DNA of 64,000 nt from Gavia stellata (GCF_030936135.1 NC_082604.1:6641001-6705000), one strand, 5' to 3'; shown: positions 36,301-49,791, counted from the stretch's first letter. The notes: a model not told the origin generated them from the sequence alone. Made by a program: numbers and translations.

Positions 36301-39300
36301 GTGTAAGATTAACGGAGTAATTAATTCTGCATACTTGATGCTGAAGTGCAGTGCCAGCCCATCTGCTTGTTTTCGTCAGCCTGTTTCTGGATATTCAAGG
36401 CTCCTGCATGAGGTCCATGCTGTGGTACAGTACGGCAGAAGACCCTCATCTCAGACATTGCTTTGCACTTGAAGCATCCTGTGGGACTCATGCATCAGCT
36501 CTGAAACATCTTGGTGAGCAGAGGACACGAGCCCGGAACAGGCACTGCCCGCAGGGGATCCGAGAGAGATGGGAGAAAAGCTGACCAAAAATGCAGATGA
36601 GGAAAGGGCTTCGAACAAGGAAGGTTTGTGGAGGGTGGGAGGAGGGCTGGAGGTGGGTGTACGGATCTCACCAAGGCAGGAGGGCAGCTGCCTGCCACTG
36701 CACTGTGGGGAAAGGCCACGGAAATTAGGGCATCCCCTCGTGCGGTGCCGATGCTGGATGGGGTGTGAAGGGCCTTAGGAAGGATTTCCCAGGAGGAAGA
36801 GGAGGGTCCTGGAGATGCAGACACAGTAGGAAGGCACTCTGGTTCCACACGGTAGCACATATGTCCATCTCCAGCCCTCCTCCCCACCTCCACGCAGTGC
36901 TGTGCATCCTTGGTCTGTTAAAAATAGCTCTTTTAAGTAGCGCTGCAGTCAGAGGAGCGGTTTTGCCAAGCGCTAACCACCAGCATTGCCGTGCTAGCTG
37001 CCGTGCGAGTGTTTGATCAGACGGTGCAGAGCACAGCGCTTTCATCTCTCCTGGCAGCAGCGATGCCCTGGTGAAGTCAAAGGGTTCAGGGCAGCCGGCA
37101 CCTCTAGCCAAGCGCGTGGGAAATTTCCGCTCGGCTTCCCTGCTCTCACACAAATGGTTTTTCGCCGCTTTGGGCTGTAATCTGCCAAGATCTCTGAAAG
37201 AGCTCTGATGTTTGGTCAGCTTGTAAAGACCTCCCAAAAAGTGCACAGGAGGTTAGCTGCAAGTGCGCTTGTTTTTGAAGCACTGATGCTTCTTGTGTTG
37301 GCTACAGATAAAGCTTTACGGAGATGCAGACAAGATAAGGTTTTATACACAACCCACAGTGAGAGGAATCTAAAAACTGGGGCAGGCTTGTAATATTTAC
37401 CCCTGTACTTTGGGAAAAAATTGAAAATTATTGTTCCTACCAGACTTCAGGAAATATTCATCAGGCTGATGCATTTTTTTTAACTAGTGATTTCTATATT
37501 TAATAACTTCAGGAGGAGGAAGAAAAATTCAGAGAAGATGACTTGTAAAAGTGATTTCCCTCGATGACATACAACTCTGACCTATAGACGTGTTGGACAG
37601 CTTATGAAAATCTTTTATTTCAGCCATATCAATTTCTTATGGTATCCTGAATGCATTATTGCCTAATTCAAAAATAGGTGGGAATAGGTATACAAGTACA
37701 TATGTATGTGTATTTGTTCTGTATTGTAGAGAGAGAGATAGACATTTCAGTGGAAGCAGGAGAATCTTAGCTGAATCGGTCTGATTCTTGAAAATAAAAA
37801 AAGACCAAAAAGACCAAGGAAATGCAAATGAATAATCCCAAAATAGTGTGAGAGGGCTTTGCTAGGCTTCTCTGTTGTTTTTCTTTGCTTTGATATTGGA
37901 GTGCATACCCAGGGCTTGGGGTTCTCTGCCAGTTTTGCCTCAGGGGCTACTGGTATGGTGGCCTGAGGATGGAAGAGAAATTGTGTGCCTTCTGTCAGGA
38001 GACCCCAAGATGGCCAGGACTGCCTACCTTCCGATGCCTGTGCAAGCTTAAAGCATGGTGTGGTAGCAGCCGAGCTCCCATCCTGAGAAGCTGGAGGGGG
38101 AGACTGTGGAACAGAGAGCGAGGTGCAGCACTGGTAAGGATCCCTTCGGCAAGAAGAGGGAGGAAAGTGGAGATGAAGGGTCACCTAGGATCAGTTCCTA
38201 TGAGACTACAGTGGCATTCCCAAATAAAAAACTTGTCCCTTAAAAGCGTACTGGAGTAAAGGTAGGCGGATTTGTTTAAATAAAATGAATCAGTAACTTT
38301 TAACCTAAAGCTTGACCTGAGCCCGACCAAAAGTCAGCCTTGTTTAAAGTTCAGTGAACTTTAAGCCTGGTGCTTTTCCACGTTGAGCTTGGATTAGATG
38401 TTGAGCAGCAAGAAGAAATGGCCTTGTCTCAGAGAAGTTGGGCATGTGCTAGAGGTGGCAGGAGATCACCCTCGCAGTCTTGAGCACTGTGCGGGGTGTC
38501 ACAGCGTGGGAGATCACTGCTGTGTGGAAACACCCCGTCCTTGCTCTAGAGCAGTTAGCCATGGTGTGTCCCCCCGGGGCGTCCTGTGAGTCACCCCCGG
38601 CAGCTGGCAGCCACCGCCACAGTGTGGAACATCTCCTCTGGATTTCGCCAGGTTCCCTGTCGGCACAGAAGTGTGCGTGCTGCTGGGATGTGGATGGTTT
38701 TGGCACTTGTACTTACCCGTGCGGTCCATCAAAGCATGTTGTTGCGAGAGATGACTGTAAGTAGCGTTTGCTGCACAGCCTCATCGCGGAGACAAGTTTT
38801 GCAGTATTCTGCCCCTTCTCCCTGGTTTGTAAAGGTTTGTTTCAACCAAACATCAAGTGTTTGATGCTGTGGCACTGTTTCCTTCTTTGGTGGTGGGGGA
38901 AGCCCCAGCGAAGCCCTGTGGCCTTCTGTTTCTGGGCTGTTGAGATGTTACTTGAGAGAATTGGGTGGATTTTGGGATCAGTCTTCCCGAGTGAGAGCGG
39001 TGCAGCATAGGTTTGATTAACATTGAAGTTGAGGGCATGTACTTCATTGATGCACTTTGGGTCAGGATGGCACTATTGAAGCGGACCTGCTGATCGCCCC
39101 CACATGTACCATGTTTCTATCTATACTGGGAAGCAGTTTCTGATCAAAGAGGGTTTGAGTCAAGTGAAACCCAACTAAAAAAAGCTTTCCAAGAATGGTC
39201 TAACATCTAGTGATTGCACCAGCTGCTTGGGTTGCTGCATTTCCCAGCAGCAGGACACCAACAGAAGTCATAAGGAACGCACCTCCCACCCCCCTGATTT

Positions 39301-40229
39301 TTTACATGTGCTTTTTTGAGCTTCCCTTTAGGATTTACTTGGTGAAGGAGATGAAGTTGGGATTGGCAGTGCTATGAAAAGGCTGACTTGGGGACAGAGC
39401 TGACTGATACGGCAAAATGCTGAAAGAACTTCGATATTTAAACAGAACCAATAGGTGATGTTATAAAAAGAAAAACTGCAGTACAGATAAACTCAGGTTT
39501 CTCTTGGGGGCATGAACTGTGTGAATTAATGCTGTTATGTGTGTGCTTATCTCAGGGCCCTTCAGCTCTTATGTGCTAGGAAATGGCTCCATTTTTAGCA
39601 GTTACGTTTAGAAAACAAGGTGGGGATGAGGAGTGGAGTGTTGTAGCTAGTCATGGAAATTATTGGTGGTTGAGAATGGCCCCTTCCGAAGCCATCCGTC
39701 CTAGGCACAACAGATGCCTGACTTCTGTGTTTGAGGGGAGTTTTCTTCATGAAAGAAGTCGTCTGGTGTCTTCCTGGCCGGATGGCACTGAGTGGACGGG
39801 AAGAGAGCTGCGTGCTCATGTGCAGGAGTCGAGCTATTGGCAGTAACGTCCTCCTCCCATATCCCATCCCTCTGCCAATGTCTCATCCCTTCTTTCAGCA
39901 AAGTGCTGGCTGGTCCTTGGGGGGAGACAGGGATCTTTAATTGCTCTGGGAGGCTCAGAGAGCTTTTTGAGGCCATACGAGAGCTCTCTAACTGCTGAAA
40001 TGTGTTGTGCTAGAAGTGGTACGAGAGCCGATATTGAATGGAGGATACAAAAATGTCTGGGGCCTCCTTTACTGCTTTAGGGAGTAACATGTTTTTGTTG
40101 GAATTATCTGCCTAGATCTCTTCCTCCATGCTGTAAGTTGCTACCTGGCGTTGATGAGAAACACGTTTGTGCTGAGATTGGTTGGTTGTCTCGCTATTTT
40201 TCCCCGCTTTCTCAGCCACCCCGTTCTCT

Positions 40230-40470
40230 GTTTCGAGGACCTGGTTCGGCGCTGGGCAGCGAGCCCTGCACGCTCAGCTGGCCTGCCGTCGTGCTGCGTG
40301 TGAGGCTGGCACGCTCAGCCCGTTGCGCTGGTGTGCCTGCAGCGCTTTCGGGGACCGCTGGCAGGGGTGCCTGGCGCAAGCGAGCGGGAGGGTGGCTGGC
40401 TGTGTTTCTCCCCTGGCACTGCACAAGCCCCGGGAAGACGGGCCACCGTTAGTGACGCCCTGGGAGAGCA
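40230..40470. promoter_or_regulatory. Intronic CpG-rich cluster
   Basis: About 240 bases with many CpG and GCGC/GCTGG strings stand out from the flanking sequence. No start site or donor could be assigned. Confidence 0.25.
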
Positions 40471-40880
40471 ATATCCTGCGGATTTCAGGAACCGTTGCTG
40501 CTGTGGGTAGTGACCAAGTTATTCCTGGCTGCTCGTGCCAGTAAGGCAGTGCCACGGGGTTGGCAGGATGGCTTGGCATCCTTTGTAGTGGAGGCACAAG
40601 CTCCCGTGTGCATGAAAATTCCGTGGCCTTAAATACCAGAGGGGAGAGAGCAGCCTGCCTCAAGGGGAGGTGTGTGGTTCAGATCCAGGGTGGATCCAGC
40701 TAGCAGCCATCTGCAAGCTCTGCTGCCGGAATTATTTCTGAAGTGCCGACCATAGGAAGCGAGTGATGTGTCTGGGGACAGGAGCTGGGTAGTGCTTTCC
40801 AGGCTTTACACCAGGTTTTCCAACAGAGGGAAAAGCAGGCTAAAAGCACTTGGAGTAGGAGATACTAAATAGAGTGGAGC

Positions 40881-40961
40881 GACGTGGTGGTGTTGGGTTG
40901 ATGGTTGGACTCGATGATCTTACAGGTCTTTTCCAACCTTAGTGATTCTGTGATTCTGTGA
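40881..40961 (+). mobile_element. CR1 retrotransposon, 3'-end fragment
   Basis: It contains the CR1 3' terminal block: GTGGTGTTGGGTTGATGG, GACTCGATGATCTTACAGG and TTTTCCAACCTTAG. It ends in two ATTCTGTG repeats, the usual CR1 3' end. The 5' side is truncated, as for most CR1 copies. The sequence is close to the copy at 43527, so both belong to the same, relatively young subfamily. Confidence 0.93.
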
Positions 40962-43526
40962 CACTAAAATGGCCTTTATTGCCATTTTGGCTTCTCTGAA
41001 CCTCATTAAACTTTACATGTGTTTCAATTTCACAAGCACGGTGTTTTCCTCCCTCCAGCAACTGTGTAGATTCGTTGCCCTTCAGATCATTTGATATCAT
41101 CCCCATAACCACACTGATCCGTCACAGGGAGGCTGTCAGGGTGTGTCAGTGGGGAAGAAAAAGGGAAATCTTTGGATAGGTTGTACCTGGCGCCATGGAG
41201 CTGCCAGATGCATGGCACGCTCTGTTTGGGAGCTTATAGCTGGAGCCGGTGCTAGGCTGTGCCAGGTCCTCCATCCCGCCGAAGAGTGGCCGTTGCATGC
41301 CGTTTTCAGAGGCACCTGTTTGCTCCTGCAAAGCGGTCTCCGTGCTGGATCCTTAAGCAGAGGAGATAGTCTTGGGTTTGGGTAGGAAGTACCATTGAAC
41401 ATGTTTTCCTTTCCTAAGCGTCTGCGGGGGATGCTGAGGGGAGAAAATAGCAAGGAGTTTTTAAATGAAGGCTTTATCAGGGAAGTTTCATTAACGTTTT
41501 CTGGTTTTGTAAATACATATGTGAAACTTTGAGGGGGTAGGAGTGTCTTAAGCTCTTTAAATGTCTTTAAATATATCTAGGCACCCAGATTTGTGCTATA
41601 CGTTTATATTGCCTATAATTTATAAAATTGAATTTTATTCAGGCAAGGTCACTTCCCCAGCAGCATTCTTGTGGGCTTATTGACGGTAGATACATTTGAA
41701 ATGATGCTACAAAGGGGTAGCGTTACCAGATGAATAAATCAGACTCATGTTTAAAAAACAGAGCGGCACTTGCTGTTATTAAGGGCTGAAGTCCAGCCAC
41801 GCCGTGAGCACCCTGTGTGAGAACGTGATTTGCTGACGTGCCTTGGCAAAATGGATATTTGACATCTGCTACTGCAAATATTTTGACTTCTGAGAACGTG
41901 GCTGCTGCTTCAACAATAAGCGATATCCGGGAATTTGGGGTATATGGATTCCTGTGTATCTGCTCCCTTGGCTGCTCCGCTGCAGCCTGACACTGAACTT
42001 GGGCGGGGGCTTCCTTGGCAGCTTGTGCTGACTTATACCCGGCTTTCCTCTGGTCAGTGCAGTCTCGGTTTAACCAGTGGAACTGATGATACGTGGTAGG
42101 AGTGGTACCAATTTAGCTTACCTAACACTGTGGCTATGGAGAGCGAAAGCAAGTATTTTTGGTTTGTGGAAAAACATCTGATTATTGTAACATGTTTTTT
42201 CCACCTCCTTTTCTGTCAGAGACAAAATAGTTAACTGTAAATTTGATGTTTCCATTTGTCTTCCATGCCTCAAGTTCCTTGCATAGAAAGGAACTTTTTT
42301 GATTTTTGTCAGACAAATAGTTGACGTGCTTGTTACATAATTTTTCACACAAGTTCCCTGAAAGTTATTTGCTTTGATGGCCTCTAATGAGTGTCCATTC
42401 TAATATTCTCTTTAATGCTGTCGGGATGTGCCTTTTTTCTCAGCACCTGATACGTTTTGCTGAACACTCTTGACATCTGTATGTCTCTCTTACATTATAA
42501 AGCATGGATTTCTTAGTGAAAACCAATTTATTTTACATGTAATGCAAGAAGTGTTTTGCTTAACATAGAGGGGTTTGAATAGCGCTTTCTGAAGTCAATG
42601 GCCAGAATTCCCATTTTACTTCTGTCCTCCGGTGAAGTTGGCGTGGTGGAGCGCTGCTGTTGAGTGCCAACCCTGCCATCCCCAACAGGGATGAGCTCTG
42701 GGTGTGAAGAGGAAAACCAAATCCCAGTAGTGCTGCTGGACTGAAAACTGGCAATGGTAGATGCATAGTTCTGTGAGTTTATTTCACTGTCTTAGGTTAA
42801 ATTGAATTAGATTCTTCTCTGAGCAAGTTGTAAAGAGTTACTGCATTGTCCTTGAGGAGACGGAAAGACAACGCGCCCACTTGCAAAAGGCTGATGTCAG
42901 AGAAATATCATCCTGAAAGGTAGCGTAGCTGCAGCTGGCAGAAAATGTATTTATTGTCCTGAGGCCACGGAATACCAATTACAGGTCTTGACACGCAGTG
43001 ATATTTGCAGAGACATTAAGTGTTGACCTTCCACATGCTGCTAATTTAAAATAAAGAAGCACTCCCCTCTCATTTCAAAAGATAAACGTCATAGAGACGC
43101 CCATGACTTGGGGGGGGGAATGAAGAAGTGATTTGTTTGATTTGAAGGTGTAATGTTCCATGTAAAGTAAATAGTCCTAAATGAGTGATCGCACTCTGGT
43201 CTTTAAAGCTGGGGGATGGATTTTTACTGTTGGCTGCAGTGTGGGAACAGTTATGATAAATCTGACTGATAATGAAAACCTCATTTGTAAAGTCATGTTG
43301 CTGAGGGGGTCCAGGCATGGGAGGAGAAGCAGTGCTTTTGGGAATTGGTGCTGTTCATGCATAGTGTGATGCACTTTCTTTCTCTTTTTTCAATTTGAAC
43401 ATGAAACTGGCAATTTTAGAAATTGAAAAGGTTTGTTACCAGCAGTGGCCTCCAAATATCTTCCTGAGTGAGGCTCCCATGGGCATGTGGCTATCATGAA
43501 ATGGCTTCTGTGTTGAATTGCACTTT

Positions 43527-43830
43527 CACAGAATCACAGAATCACTAAGGTTGGAAAAGGCCTGTAAGATCATCAAGTCCAACCATCAACTAACACCACC
43601 ATGCCCATTAAACCATGTCCCGTAATGCCACGTCCACACGTTCCTTGAACACCTCCAGGGATGGTGACTCCACCACCTCCCTGGGCAGCCTGTTCCAATG
43701 CTTCACCACTCTTTCAGTAAAGAAATTTTTCCTAATATCCCATCTAAACTTCCCCTGATGCAACTTGTGGCCATTTCCTCTTGTCCTATCACTTGTCACA
43801 TGGGAGAAGAGGCCAACATGGGAGCTTTGA
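43527..43830 (-). mobile_element. CR1 retrotransposon fragment with ORF2 C-terminus
   Basis: The minus strand ends in two ATTCTGTG repeats at 43527. Upstream of that it still reads as the C-terminal part of CR1 ORF2 (reverse transcriptase protein), with the segments [33 protein letters not shown] and VDVALRDMV. The frame is open for about 75 codons, so the copy is little diverged. It is 5'-truncated at about 43830; the boundary is approximate. It lies in opposite orientation to the copy at 40881-40961. Confidence 0.93.
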
Positions 43831-46800
43831 AAGCTCCTGTGGTGGCTGTCTGACCGCATCCGAGCGAGAACACGCTGCCAGAGCCCGGGGCTTGCCTGGG
43901 GCACGCCGGCATCCCATGCAGGTGGTCTCTTTCCCATCCGTTACTGTTAACAAGGAATATTCGGGAGGCGTCTGTCTGTGGGGTAGGAAGCGGGGTTGTG
44001 TGATGGAGAGGTGCTAGTCCCACCAGCTGAGAGCTTGGTCCTGTTCTGGAGCTCGTAAACACACCGTCCCTCTGGGCGAGTAACCCACCAACCAAGAAAT
44101 GTGTATATGGTATTCTCCACCATGGCATGCCTTGATAATTATTTTTTCCTGTCCTAAGAGTTAAATTGTCCTTCCATCTTGAAGCACCTGCAAGGGACCC
44201 TGCAGTAGCCCATTTCTCCCTCAGCCAGCAGGGACAGAGACTGTTACTGCTGGTCCGGGGCGATGGTTAGAGCTTGTGGCTTTGCAGAAGGAGAAGATAC
44301 GCTTTTTGGTGTTAACCGCTTTCCTGACAGCGTTGGAGTAAAGGGTCGTAATGTCATACACTTGTCGGAGCTGAAGGTTGTCCCTCTGTGGATGCCAGTC
44401 TCTGAACAGGTAGGCAAAGGGATGGGAGCACTGTCCCTTTTACAGTCCCCAGCAGCGTGGCTGTGCTGTAACACTGTTTGTTGAATCCCTCCCTTCCTCT
44501 CTCAGTACGTCGGTGTTGAAGATGGTCCCTGCACGCACGTGTTTGTGTCTGCTCCTGGTCTGGACAGGAGCACAACAGCAGAGGCTCACTTCTTGGGAAA
44601 GCTGCTTCTCAGCCCCGTGGGTGCCGCTGGGCATACCGCTTCTTGCCGCAGCCACAGCTGTTGGCATGTCCTTAACCGCATGAGTTACCTGGTTCAGATG
44701 CCCTGGAGCAGATTTGTCATCATGTATGTCATACTTGCTAACGTAAAGTGGTTTATCAGAGCTGAGCTCCAACAGCTCCAAACATGCACTGCGTTTTAAG
44801 ACCATGCCCTGGTACGGGCTGGTCCTGGGCCAGAGCTGTGCAGGCACCCTGCCGGGATGGCGGGGGCTAGAGGTGGGAAGCCACAACAGCGCGGGTCGCC
44901 TCTCGCCTTGGGTCTCGGTGGCCGGTGGTGACCCTGCGGTTCTGCAGGTGCCTGGCGAAGCATCTGCCGTGAGTGAGAGCGAAACTGCTGCTTTTTAATT
45001 AGGGCAGGAGGGGAGGCGGTGTGCTGCTATGCAGAGCCACCCTCCAAAAACAACATGGGACTTCAGAAAAGAGAGGGAATAAAGGGCTGACACAGCCAGA
45101 AATGAAGGCTTCTGCCTTTATTAAATCCCAATGTGTGTTGACGCGTAAAACAAAAATGAAACACGTGCTTAAACTTTCCCCTGTGCCTCCCCCCAAAATC
45201 TGCTTCTCCTGTTCTCTTGGAGGATTTTTTCAGCTGTGCCAGCAGCATATTTTATTCTGGCACATGCAGAGATTTTTAATGCAGGCAGGACTAATGGAAT
45301 GATTTATTTAATTAGCAAGTGACTTGTATAGCTCCTCAACACGTCATCTGAAATTTAACCATGTTCCTTGTTTAAAATGCTTCTTTTCCTCATTCTCTCT
45401 GTAAAAATTCCTCATTCTCCACTTTTTTTGTTCTGTTTGGTGGCATTGGAAGCACTTACTTAAATGTATGGCTCAACAGATGTTTTATTTTCACAGCACA
45501 GTGACGTTTTGGAAAAAAACCAAGAATTGCTAGAAGCCAGTCTTCCCTGTTTATATATTTACAAAATTGAAGTACACACAGTTGAAGTAAAAGGCCGGGC
45601 TAAATAAAGTATCAGAGAGATCTTCTGAAACTCAGCTCCAGAGGGACAGATCTTTAGCTTGAACAAACGTATTACCACCTTTCATCTGATGTATCGAGTA
45701 TATGAAAAGTATAGCTTCTTTATTTGTAAAATGGCATGATGGTAGTTTGTTTATAAAGGCTCCTGATATTTTTTTTTCCCCCCAGGACAGAAATAGGGAA
45801 TTTTAAGAGCAGGTGTAGACTGGAGGTTACTTCTCAAATCCCAGGTTTTTCTCCTCTTCAGTTTCCTTGGGTATGTTATTTTATTTTGAATGGAGGGATT
45901 CCTGCCCTACAGCTCCATGTCGTTCCTCTTTAGGTATCCTCTTTTCACACGCTTTCATGTGAACTCTTTCTGCCTCTGCTGCCAGCCACCGTTCTCTTCA
46001 CGGGCGCTTTACAGTGGGTGCTGGGCGGAGGAAGGGGTTAATACCGAGCATGTACAAAAAAAAGAATAAAAAGGTGTAGTTGAAGTATAAAATGTTCATA
46101 CGGGGGAGCGTCAAAACATTCAAAAATACACGAGCGAAAGCTGGGAACAAAGCTTTACTGCGTTGTATTTAGGCACGGCACAGTTGTGGGTACAGATGGA
46201 AATGCATAAATGAAGGAAACCTGGAAAGCAATGTAAATGCTCTAAGTTTAAATATGAAATCGTTGTCACATTACCCAAAAAAAGACTGAGGAACAACTTG
46301 CTAAAGTAAAAGGCTTTTGCGCATACTTCAGAGGCAAGAAAACCGCAGGTGAATGATGCGGATGTATGAACGGAGGGACCAAGGAGAGGCATAGTAGAAC
46401 AGGTGGATGCGATCCCTGCATGAGCCATCCCCAGGGGCTGCATCTCTCAAATCGTCATTTAAATTAAATTAAAGGTGTTATTTGACGTGATTGCATTTCA
46501 GAGGGACTCTGGTGGGATCCGTTGCCTCAGACCAGTAAACATAATAAAAATAACTAACACCTGCAGAATATGTAAGAATTAATGGAGAAGTCTCATCATC
46601 TGTTTGCAGAAGGGTCATGTTTCAAATCTGCCTGTTTCCTCTTCTCTCATTTTCAGAAGTTAGTGAACCCGGAGAGAGGGAAACAGCATGCTTGAATTTT
46701 CAAGGTTTTAGTGAGATTGCTCGCCAAGAGCCTCAGAAAAAAAAAACCAAACCAAACCAACCCTAAGCTGTCGTGGGATGAGACGGTTCCTGGCCTGGAT

Positions 46801-48964
46801 TAGTGACTGTCTAGTGGGTGGGAAACCAAGTGGTCAGGTTTCACAACATCGCAGAAATCCCACAGGGATTTGCTCCGAGATCTCCGCCGTTGACCAGCGG
46901 TAACGGATCTGCAAAGCAGAGGAGGAAGGGCTAGGTTGCGGGCTTGGCTGGCTTTGTCTTCAGAGCGCTGCCGGGACCAGAGGAAAGACCGAGCAGCTGC
47001 AGAGGGACCCAGTGATCCTGGGTGGCTGGGCAGCGCAACGGCAAAAGAAGCCTGTGCTAGCAGGGGTAAGATAATGCTCTTTAGTCGTATTTTATTCCTG
47101 CCCTCCGCCCTGTGCTGGGGACAACTCTCAGTGAGTCAGTGCTGCTTGCAAAATACCCTGAAGTCATTACCAACAGCGTTGAGCTTGGTGCTTAGAAACG
47201 GGCATGAAGGGAAATAGAAGTGAAGGAAGTTCTGGAAGGAGAGCAAAGCAGCCCCGTTGTTATGTCGCTGCCGGACCATGCGGCCTGAGCGTGTGCAGCG
47301 GGGGTGTCCCGGTGTGCCTGCCTCGAGGGACGTTCACGTGCTGCTAACGGTGCCGGGGAAGTTGACCAAGAGAGTCGGAGGTATGGAAAAGCTGCTGTGC
47401 AAGGAGGGATTGGAACGAGCGGGATTCAGCCTGGAAAACAACGAGTGGGGAAGGGAGGGTGTTAGGAGAGCTGGTGCAACCATGAACGATGTGCAGAAAG
47501 CGAAGGCGGAAGGATTACTGTCGGCGCAATCGGTGTGATCGGGTTTGCCGGTGTGAAGCGGGGAGAGGAGGGGTTGTCAGAGTTCACTGCCTCGGGCTGT
47601 TTGGGAAATGTGAGTGGTTTCAAGAAGCAATTAAACAAATGTGCAGAGGATGGGCATTGGTACAGCTGATGACACAGCTTTTGGAAGCTGTGTGCGTTTT
47701 CTGGAAGAGAAATACATTCATACGTTTGTCCATACTTAATGTGGTTTCTCTGTGTATCTGCTTCAGTCACTATAGGAGACAGGTAAGGACTTGATAGACT
47801 TCTTGTTTAACGAGGTGAAGATGCTGCTGTTAAAGTTCTGCAGTAAATCTGCTGTGAGTTGTGGAAATGGGGATTGCCAGGGTACTGCTGGCTGCTGCTC
47901 CCTGGACGGACGGCCGCGTCTGGGATGTGAGAGGTGGCAGGACTTTTACGCTCGTGTGTACGTTGATGATTTAAGACCTGAGTCCAGTGAGATACTTGGA
48001 CAATAAAGGTTAAGTGTAAGAGTGTGCGGACAGGGTATAATTCCCTGACTGCCCTTGTTCTCTGTGCAGGATAAATGTACCCCCAAAGGACTTGCCGTGT
48101 GGCCTTAGCCTGCCTGCCAGCCAGAGGTGCACCCCACAGCTGCGTCAGGCTCTGGGTTTCAAGAAGGCAGCAGCTATTTGGTTAAGTATTTTTATAGGTT
48201 TGGGGGATTTTTTTTGTCCTTTCTTTCTTAGTACTCATAGCTGACACCTTGTGCTTTGTGTAGGTGATAAGTTTACCTCACTTCCAGAAGAGCACATTGT
48301 ACTAACCGCTGCGATAGAGAAGTGCACGCAAGTGATTTATCTAAAGGTGTGGAAAGAGCACTGCTTGTGGGCTATCCTGCCTTGTCTGGAGGGGCAGCTG
48401 CCTTCCTGCTCCATGGAAGAGGTTTAGTGGCAGAATGCTTGAGAGGGACCTCATGTTAGGACACTACTTGTGCAAATAAAATAAAGTCATATCACACGAA
48501 GTAGCAGTAATAACTAAACTGGACTGCAGTGAACCCATGGTGAACAAAAGGTACCTAAAAATGTTGTGGCTCTGCTAAAATGTACTTGCTTACAGAACCT
48601 ACTTTGCCAACTTACAAATGAAAGCAAAACTGTTGATGTTGCACCAGCATGCACAGTCACCAAAGGTGGGAATCCCGTTGTGCTGAGTGCTGAAGGTGAG
48701 TGTTACAGGTTCCTTTGTGTGGCCTGGCGAGGAGAGGAGGTGTTGTGACTTCTTGGGCATCCTCTGCTTTGCGGCATCGGGAGGAGTGCCCCCGTGGGAA
48801 CTTGCAATGAGCTGTAAGGTTGTTCCACCGCGATGAACCTGCCGCTCCTCTAGATTATCCTAGCTGTGGGAAACAAAAGCTGGCGGTACTGAGATGCACC
48901 AGCTGTCACCTACACCTGGAAAGCCCTCAGGAGAGGCTTCCGAAGTCAAAAGCATGGCAGAGCC
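43831..48964 (+). other. ST6GAL1: Probable first intron, right part
   Basis: No supportable exon was found. A possible 99-base exon at 48595-48693 (acceptor ending TTGCTTACAG, donor AAG|GTGAGT) was considered, but the acceptor is weak. An A-rich run with AACCA repeats lies at about 46738-46765. Confidence 0.45.
44200..44210 (+). repeat. 11-mer CTGCAGTAGCC, copy 3 of 5
   Basis: Exact copy of the string at 8350-8360, here followed by CATTTCTCC. Confidence 0.5.
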
Positions 48965-49430
48965 CTGCAGGGCCCGAGCGAAGAGCTCTGCTCTGCCGGG
49001 CGGCGGGGCAGCCGGGGCACCTCCCGCGGTGGGGAGGCTCTGTCCTGCCTGCGCAGGAGACCTCCGTTGAGTTTTCTAGAAGCCAGACCCTCGTCTTGTG
49101 TAAAGAAGTACAGCATGAATAAAGTCAGGTTGGGGGCTGCGGGAAGCGTGGTCAGAGGGAGGTGTCTCAGTTTTGTACTAAGCTGATGCTGGACAACTCT
49201 CGGTGTTTCTCTCGATTCGGAAAACATTGCTGTCCAAGTGTGGTTTGCCTGCAGAGCCTCTGGCAGCGTGGAAGCTGACTCAGCAGCGCTTTCCCCTTTA
49301 GCAAATGGCTTTTGCAGTCGTCCTGCCTTCACGTGGCTCTTTCTGTTCCCGAGGCACCGGGCAGACGCGCGGCGGGCTGGCCCTCCGGGGCCCCGGCTGC
49401 GGAGGGGATGGGGGAGAGGCAGGGGTGAGA
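48965..49430 (+). promoter_or_regulatory. ST6GAL1: CpG-rich stretch, possible second ST6GAL1 promoter
   Basis: Two CpG-dense patches (about 48970-49040 and 49340-49430) sit 230 bases or more ahead of the candidate leader exon at 49664. Mammalian ST6GAL1 has a tissue-specific promoter directly upstream of its shared non-coding exon I, so position fits. No TATA box or clear HNF1 site was recognised in it. Confidence 0.3.
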
Positions 49431-49663
49431 GTGTCTTGCAGAGACCACAGCAGAAGGGGAACCGTAAGCAGCACGGGGAACCTCGCGTTAACTCCTCGCA
49501 GAAGAGAGCAGCAATGTCCTGTTAATGTGTTTGCTGCTGGCCTGTCCGTGCCTGGGTAACAGCTTTTGTGGGACCGCAGGGCTTATCTGAGGAAATACTT
49601 GCTCATCCCCAGAACCATGAGGTTATTCCATAATAGGTGGTTTTTTCCCCTCTTTTTTTGCAG

Positions 49664-49791
49664 GTGTTTCTTGAACTCTTCAGTGCCTCACAGAACTGTT
49701 GTGTTTTGGGATATCCTGCTTAAACCCTCGGAAGAAAATCTGCCAACAGCCAAAAATGACTTGATCTGGAGAGCTGCTGCTTTATCCACAG
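49664..49791 (+). other. ST6GAL1: Candidate 128-nt non-coding leader exon
   Basis: A long polypyrimidine tract and acceptor (CCCCTCTTTTTTTGCAG, ending 49663) precede the segment, and a consensus donor ACAG|GTAGTG (49791/49792) follows it. It is 1.1 kb before the first coding exon, which itself starts at an acceptor and therefore needs an upstream leader. Mammalian ST6GAL1 has a non-coding exon in this position shared by its main transcripts. Translation in any frame resembles no known protein. It includes a two-codon uORF (ATG ACT TGA at 49756-49764). Called from splice signals and position only. Confidence 0.5.

Larger units (their letters stand above)
19669..40880 (+). other. ST6GAL1: Probable large first intron of ST6GAL1, left part
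   Basis: This 21-kb stretch has no supportable coding exon. It contains AT-rich patches (about 22140-22330, 26380-26720, 29340-29470, 31020-31140), CpG-rich clusters (about 30820-30970 and 40230-40470) and simple sequence. Assignment as intron follows from the CpG island being the ST6GAL1 promoter and is an inference. Additional alternative leader exons may be hidden here. Confidence 0.5.

Noticed and set aside
43608..43937. 109-codon minus-strand frame as a host gene
   Set aside because: Its C-terminal part is CR1 ORF2, and the remainder is unrelated flanking sequence.
47400..47720. Possible ancient CR1-like fragment
   Set aside because: Only scattered similarity and no terminal block, so no call was made.
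48595..48693. Possible extra ST6GAL1 leader exon
   Set aside because: The donor AAG|GTGAGT is good, but the acceptor has a poor pyrimidine tract and nothing else supports it.
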